Origin: an uncultured Ruminococcus sp.
Lineage (GTDB): Bacteria; Bacillota; Clostridia; Oscillospirales; Acutalibacteraceae
Length of the DNA: 9,083 nucleotides
Reading direction: 5' to 3'
NCBI GenBank assembly: GCA_902773035.1
Contig: CACYDB010000084.1
Location: forward strand, 1 to 9,083
Both the position numbers and the translations under genes were made by a program. This document shows positions 5,451 to 9,083 of the stretch, in pieces. Each line of letters opens with the position of its first letter. Positions within the stretch are counted from its first letter, which is position 1. The notes beneath the pieces were generated by a model. The model searched no databases, was not told where the DNA came from, and saw only the letters and a program-made list of their open reading frames with translations.

Positions 5451-7010
5451 TCAGATTTCTATTTTTTCCGTGTATTTACATTCAAGCTCAAACCAGAAGG
5501 TCGAGCCGTGACCTTCCCTGCTCTTTACGCCGTAGCGCGCTCCGTGGAGGTCAAGAATATTCTTTACGATCGAAAGTCCAAGTCCCGTGCCGATAACTCC
5601 GCGCTTGTGATCCTTGTCAACCTTGTAGTAACGATCCCAGATGTACTCGAGCTTGTCAGCGGGGATACCTTCGCCGTGGTCTGTGACCTCAACCCTTACG
5701 CGCTTATCGTTCACCTTCTGAGTTACGATAACGGTCTTATCCTCGCCGCAGTGGTTGATGGCGTTGTTGATAAAGTTGTAGACAACCTGCCCTATTTTGA
5801 TCTGGTCGGCAGATACGTAGGCGTTGCGGTCGGCTATGAAGCGGATATCGTAGCCCTCCTGCTCGCGAAGCTTAGTGTACCGCGTGAAGATATCGCGTAT
5901 CGCGTCGGTAAGGCTGAAATCCTCGCGCTCGATCTCGATCGCTCCCGACTGGAGCTTTGAGAGGTCGAGCATATCGTTAACAAGGCTCGTCAGACGGTTC
6001 GCCTCGTCGATAATAACCTGAACGTTCTCGGGAGTATTCTCACCGGGCAGGTCGCGCATAACCTCGCCGTAGCCCGTGATCATCGTCAGCGGAGTTCTCA
6101 GATCGTGCGATATGTTCGCGATAAGCTCCTGCCTGAGATTCTCGGCCTTTCTCAGCTCCTTGCGCGTAAGGTTCAGCGTGTCGCTGAGCTCCTTCGCCTC
6201 AAGGTAGCCCACGCTGTTGAACTCAACGTCGTAGTTGCGGACGGCGAGCTGCTTAACATTCTCGTTGATCTCGCCGAGAGGCCGTGAGATACGCTTTGAT
6301 ACGAGGAACGCAAGTATCAGCGCGAATACTACGAACACAACGCTCACGACAATAAGCTGAACTCTCAGCGTACTTATGACCGAATCCACGGGCGTGATGA
6401 GCGCCGTTATAAGCACAAAGCATTCGGTATCATCGTCGAGGGAGAGTATCTCGCAGTAAATAAAATTCTGTCCCTTGAAGTGACGGTCGTCGAAGTTCAC
6501 GGCAGGTCTTTCATCATCAGAGCTCGACTGCGCCCTTTTAGACGGAGTGACCGTGATATTGTCGGAAAAATTGTTGGAGCCTATGGAGAACTCGCGCCTC
6601 TCAATCGAGGTAACGCTCGTATAAATGCCGTTATTTTCCTTGGCAAGCCTGTAGTACGAGTAGACCTCGTGCATATCAATGTCGCGGATTCCCGACGGAT
6701 TGTTGAACTCTCCCGTGTATTTCTTCTCCAGGATCGTGTTCGAGGAATTGTACACGTAAACGCTCATCTCGTTCTGACGCAGAACGTTATTGATTGCGTC
6801 GGTATTCTCGCCGTTTCTGATAGCGGTCGTAACCTTTGAGGCGTAGCTTCTTACCTGCTCCTGCTTGATGAGCGTGTAGCAGGTTTCAAGAAACGCAAGC
6901 TGAAATACCCACAGAAAAATCAGCATACTCGCCGAAAACGCCATAAAGTAGATACTCAGCTTGTACCTCAGCGGCAAAAGCCGCCAGCGTCTGAGCTTAG
7001 TTTGTTTCAA
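5451..7010 (-). CDS. membrane sensor histidine kinase (OmpR-partner, HAMP type)
   Basis: This is the sensor of a two-component system, 519 residues. TM1 is at about residues 18-42, an extracytoplasmic domain at 43-214, TM2 at 217-238, then HAMP (KRISRPLGEINE onward), HisKA with H-box ANISHDLRTPLT (phosphoacceptor H302), and HATPase_c with N-box NFINNAINH (412-420), D444-HGEGIP and GTGLGLSIVK (474-483). All catalytic boxes are intact, so an active kinase is expected. The roughly 170-residue sensing region matches no family I recognise and includes a polar, probably disordered stretch near 155-172, so the signal is unknown. The start is TTG at 7010, preceded by AGGGGTAGG (7019-7027). The first in-frame ATG would fall at residue 23, inside TM1. 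The start lies 14 bases inside the end of the regulator gene, giving translational coupling. Confidence 0.95.
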   Translation of the reverse strand: MKQTKLRRWRLLPLRYKLSIYFMAFSASMLIFLWVFQLAFLETCYTLIKQEQVRSYASKVTTAIRNGENTDAINNVLRQNEMSVYVYNSSNTILEKKYTGEFNNPSGIRDIDMHEVYSYYRLAKENNGIYTSVTSIERREFSIGSNNFSDNITVTPSKRAQSSSDDERPAVNFDDRHFKGQNFIYCEILSLDDDTECFVLITALITPVDSVISTLRVQLIVVSVVFVVFALILAFLVSKRISRPLGEINENVKQLAVRNYDVEFNSVGYLEAKELSDTLNLTRKELRKAENLRQELIANISHDLRTPLTMITGYGEVMRDLPGENTPENVQVIIDEANRLTSLVNDMLDLSKLQSGAIEIEREDFSLTDAIRDIFTRYTKLREQEGYDIRFIADRNAYVSADQIKIGQVVYNFINNAINHCGEDKTVIVTQKVNDKRVRVEVTDHGEGIPADKLEYIWDRYYKVDKDHKRGVIGTGLGLSIVKNILDLHGARYGVKSREGHGSTFWFELECKYTEKIEI

Positions 7011-7674
7011 AGCGATAACCTACCCCTCGAAGCGTAACGATACAGCGGCTGTACTCGCCGAGTGATTTTCTCAGTAATTTTATATGCGTGTCGAGCGTAC
7101 GCTCGTCGCCGAAGAAGTCGTAGCCCCAGACCTCAGAGATAAGCTTTTCTCTGGTGAGGGCTATGCCCTTGTTCTTGACCATATAGAAGAACAGCTCGTA
7201 TTCCTTGGGAGTCATCTCGGTGCGGACGCCGTCGATCGTGACGATCCTCGCCGAAAAATCGACCTTCAGCCCCTCATATACAAACTCATCCTTATCCGAG
7301 CTTTCCTGAGCGCCGCTTGAACGCTTCAGAACGGCGTTAACGCGCATCATAAGCTCCTTGGGCGAAAACGGCTTGACAACATAGTCGTCCGAGCCCAGCT
7401 CAAAGCCGTGGATCTTATCGTATTCCTCGCCTCTCGCCGAGAGCATGATCACGGGAGTGGATGAAAACCTGCGTATTTCCCTGCAAGCCGAGAAGCCATC
7501 GAGCTCGGGCATCATAACGTCCATAATGATAAGGTCGTATTTATTCTTGCGGCAAACCTCGATCGCCTGCATACCGTCAACCGCTTCCTCAACGGTATGT
7601 CCCTCAAACTCCGCGTACTTGCGGATAAGCTCGCGGATCCTGAATTCGTCGTCTACTACTAATAATTTACTCAT
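6997..7674 (-). CDS. OmpR-family response regulator
   Basis: This DNA-binding response regulator has 225 residues. The receiver domain (about 1-120) has acidic pocket D8-D9, phosphoacceptor D52 in I-M-D-V-M-M-P, S79 in M-L-S-A and K101 in V-K-P-F. The C-terminal winged helix of the OmpR/PhoB type (about 130-225) has MTPKEYELF, a recognition helix region around ERTLDTHIKLLRKSL, and the closing RGVGYRFE. It is expected to be phosphorylated by the kinase encoded immediately downstream, with which it overlaps by 14 bases. An ATG at 7704 would add ten residues, but ATG 7674 is preceded by AGGAGGGG (7681-7688) with six bases between and begins the standard MSKLLVVDDE. Target genes cannot be read from the sequence; its own promoter and the LRR gene are candidates. 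Confidence 0.96.
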   Translation of the reverse strand: MSKLLVVDDEFRIRELIRKYAEFEGHTVEEAVDGMQAIEVCRKNKYDLIIMDVMMPELDGFSACREIRRFSSTPVIMLSARGEEYDKIHGFELGSDDYVVKPFSPKELMMRVNAVLKRSSGAQESSDKDEFVYEGLKVDFSARIVTIDGVRTEMTPKEYELFFYMVKNKGIALTREKLISEVWGYDFFGDERTLDTHIKLLRKSLGEYSRCIVTLRGVGYRFETN

Positions 7675-7692
7675 AGCGCGCCCCTCCTGTAT

Positions 7693-7711
7693 TTTATACG
7701 TCAAGTATAAA
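7693..7711. promoter_or_regulatory. perfect 7-bp dyad TTTATAC-N5-GTATAAA, operator-like
   Basis: A perfect inverted repeat with 7-base arms (7693-7699 and 7705-7711) and a 5-base spacer lies five bases upstream of the regulator ribosome binding site. It overlaps a possible minus-strand -10, TATACT (7704-7709), which lacks a good -35. The geometry suits a dimeric repressor or autoregulation. A hairpin is also possible but weak because it is AT-rich. Confidence 0.4.
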
Positions 7712-7779
7712 GCCCTTATGTGAAAACTGTATGTTGTTTCTTAAAAAGTTTTATGATAATAATATATCACATTAAGCTG

Positions 7780-7808
7780 TTGATTTACAAGTGGAAATGC
7801 CGTATAAT
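7780..7808 (+). promoter_or_regulatory. sigma-A-type promoter of the fumarase genes
   Basis: TTGATT (7780-7785), a 17-base spacer and TATAAT (7803-7808) form a near-consensus promoter reading rightward. The start of transcription would be near 7815, leaving a leader of only about 14 bases, mostly occupied by the ribosome binding site GAGGTG (7818-7823). An AT-rich imperfect dyad, TGATA-N6-TATCA (7754-7769), sits ten bases upstream of the -35. Confidence 0.8.
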
Positions 7809-7828
7809 TAAATAAATGAGGTGAAAAT

Positions 7829-8677
7829 ATGGAAATACGTGAAATCAAAGCAACCGAAATTACCGAAACAGTCAAAAAGCTGTTTATGGACTGCAACTAC
7901 TTTATCGGCGACGATATTATGAACGCCCTCAAAGCCGCGCGTGACGCTGAGGAAAGCGAGGTCGGCAGAAGCGTTCTGAGCCAGATCATCGAAAACGACG
8001 AGATAGCCGCCGAGGAAAAAATCCCGCTCTGTCAGGATACGGGAATGGCGATACTCTTCGTCGAGTACGGCGACAAGGTCTGTATCGACGGCGATTTTGA
8101 GCAGGCTGTTCAGGAGGGCGTAAGACAGGCTTACGACGAGGGCTACCTCAGAAAAAGCGTGGTTGACGACCCTGTTTTTGACAGAATCAACACCAAGGAT
8201 AACACGCCCGCTATCATTCACACAAAAATTGTTTCGGGCGACAAAATAAAAATCACCGCAGGCGGCAAGGGCTTCGGCAGCGAGAATATGTCCGCGGTCA
8301 AAATGCTCACCCCCTCCTACGCGGTCGAGGGAGTGAAGAAATTCATTCTCGATACTGTGAGAAACGCGGGCCCCAACCCCTGCCCGCCGATCGTGGGAGG
8401 CGTGGGAATAGGCGGCACCTTTGAGCGCTGCGCTCAGCTCGCTAAAAAGGCTACCTTCCGCTCAATCGACACTCACAACCCCGATGAGCGCTACGCCGCT
8501 CTGGAGGACGAGCTGCTCGAGAGCATCAACAAAATGGGCTTCGGACCCGCGGGACTGGGCGGCAACACGACCGCTATCGGCGTGAACATCGAAACCTCGC
8601 CGACTCATATAGCGGGAATGCCCGTTGCGGTAAACATCTGCTGTCACGCCGCGCGCCACAAGAGCGCCGAAATATAA
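7829..8677 (+). CDS. fumA: class I fumarate hydratase, alpha subunit
   Basis: This is the alpha (N-terminal domain) subunit of the oxygen-sensitive 4Fe-4S class I fumarase, which interconverts fumarate and malate in the cytoplasm. The 282-residue length is normal for the split two-subunit form. Cysteines positioned to hold the cluster are C68 in PLCQDTGM, C185 in NPCPPIVGGVGIGG and C272 in the NICCHAARH motif. The motif KGFGSENMS (147-155) is also family-typical. The gene starts at ATG 7829 after GAGGTG and is followed after 11 bases by the beta subunit, whose ribosome binding site touches this stop codon. L-tartrate dehydratase subunit TtdA is a close relative and cannot be fully excluded from sequence alone, but there is no tartrate transporter or regulator here. 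The symbol fumA is used in the clostridial two-subunit sense. Confidence 0.93.
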   Translation: MEIREIKATEITETVKKLFMDCNYFIGDDIMNALKAARDAEESEVGRSVLSQIIENDEIAAEEKIPLCQDTGMAILFVEYGDKVCIDGDFEQAVQEGVRQAYDEGYLRKSVVDDPVFDRINTKDNTPAIIHTKIVSGDKIKITAGGKGFGSENMSAVKMLTPSYAVEGVKKFILDTVRNAGPNPCPPIVGGVGIGGTFERCAQLAKKATFRSIDTHNPDERYAALEDELLESINKMGFGPAGLGGNTTAIGVNIETSPTHIAGMPVAVNICCHAARHKSAEI

Positions 8678-8688
8678 GGAGGCAAATT

Positions 8689-9083
8689 ATGAAAAAAATC
8701 ACACTTCCTCTGACAGACGAGCAGATAAGCTCGCTCAAAGCGGGCGACAGCGTGCTCCTCACAGGCGCGATGATAACAGGTCGCGACGCGGCTCACAAAA
8801 GACTCTTTGAGCTTGCCGAAAAGGGCGAGGCTCTGCCCGTAAGCATAGACGGCGAAACTATTTACTACGTAGGCCCCGCCCCCGCAAAGTCCGGCTACGC
8901 CGTAGGCCCCGCGGGACCTACCTCGAGCTACAGAATGGACAAATACGCCCCTACGCTGCTCGATATGGGACTCAAGGGAATGGTCGGAAAAGGCGCGCGT
9001 AACAAGGACGTGATCGACGCGATAGTCCGCAACCACGCAATTTACTTCGCGGCGATCGGAGGAGCGGCGGCGCTTATCGCCAA
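8689..9083 (+). CDS. fumB: class I fumarate hydratase, beta subunit (partial, N-terminal 131 residues)
   Basis: This is the beta (C-terminal domain) subunit of two-subunit class I fumarase, cut by the right edge of the window. The visible 131 residues open MKKITLPLTDEQI and contain the family motifs LLTGAMITGRDAAHKR (23-38), YYVGPAPAK (59-67), VGPAGPTSSYRMD (72-84) and GLKGMVGKG (94-102). A complete subunit is usually about 180-200 residues, so roughly a third is missing. ATG 8689 has AGGAGG (8677-8682) six bases upstream, overlapping the alpha stop, so the two subunits are cotranscribed and probably made in step. As with alpha, tartrate dehydratase TtdB is the main alternative reading. Confidence 0.92.
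   Translation, partial: MKKITLPLTDEQISSLKAGDSVLLTGAMITGRDAAHKRLFELAEKGEALPVSIDGETIYYVGPAPAKSGYAVGPAGPTSSYRMDKYAPTLLDMGLKGMVGKGARNKDVIDAIVRNHAIYFAAIGGAAALIA

Noticed and set aside
7740..7770. A possible FNR/CRP-type site formed by TGATA-N6-TATCA upstream of the fumarase promoter.
   Set aside because: The spacing and arms do not match TTGAT-N4-ATCAA, and the region is so AT-rich that a 5-base dyad is expected by chance.
7808..8221. A 137-codon minus-strand open frame opposite the fumarase alpha gene.
   Set aside because: It is antisense to conserved fumarase motifs and runs into the fumarase promoter. No family resemblance.

Overview
The window looks like an ordinary chromosomal segment of an anaerobic, moderate-GC Firmicute. 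The best guess is a gut clostridium of the Ruminococcaceae/Oscillospiraceae type. This rests on gene content (clostridial-order rnfC-rnfD-rnfG, a two-subunit class I fumarase, a BspA-like leucine-rich-repeat surface protein), strong AGGAGG-type ribosome binding sites, and sigma-A-like promoters in short AT-rich gaps. Genus-level assignment is inference.

Layout from left to right. Positions 1-2491 (minus strand) hold the first three genes of an Rnf operon, transcribed leftward as rnfC, rnfD, rnfG. Each junction is an ATGA stop/start overlap, and rnfG runs off the left edge. A consensus promoter lies at 2529-2557. Positions 2631-3749 (minus) encode a lipoprotein serine hydrolase of the class C beta-lactamase/PBP-like family, with its own promoter and a probable terminator. 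Positions 3888-5318 (minus) encode a secreted BspA-like LRR protein, followed by a strong terminator. Positions 5451-7674 (minus) encode a two-component system: an OmpR-family response regulator, then an overlapping sensor kinase that starts at TTG, followed by a terminator hairpin. Positions 7829-9083 (plus, divergent) encode the alpha subunit and the first 131 residues of the beta subunit of class I fumarate hydratase, behind a consensus promoter. The right edge cuts the beta gene.

How the genes work together. Rnf couples ferredoxin oxidation to NAD+ reduction and ion export. Fumarase interconverts malate and fumarate in the same central redox economy. The two units are separately transcribed, and their promoters share identical -35 and -10 hexamers. 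The two-component system, LRR protein and hydrolase lie between them as separate transcription units concerned with the cell envelope. Whether the regulator controls the adjacent LRR gene is open, but a 10-bp-period direct repeat upstream of the LRR gene is a candidate binding site.

No intergenic stretch exceeds 300 bases; the longest is the 154-bp divergent gap at 7675-7828. I found no tRNA, rRNA, insertion sequence, CRISPR array, phage gene or recognisable riboswitch. No gene set here amounts to an undescribed system. The items worth a second look are mostly regulatory sequence details, plus the unassigned sensory input and surface role of the envelope genes.
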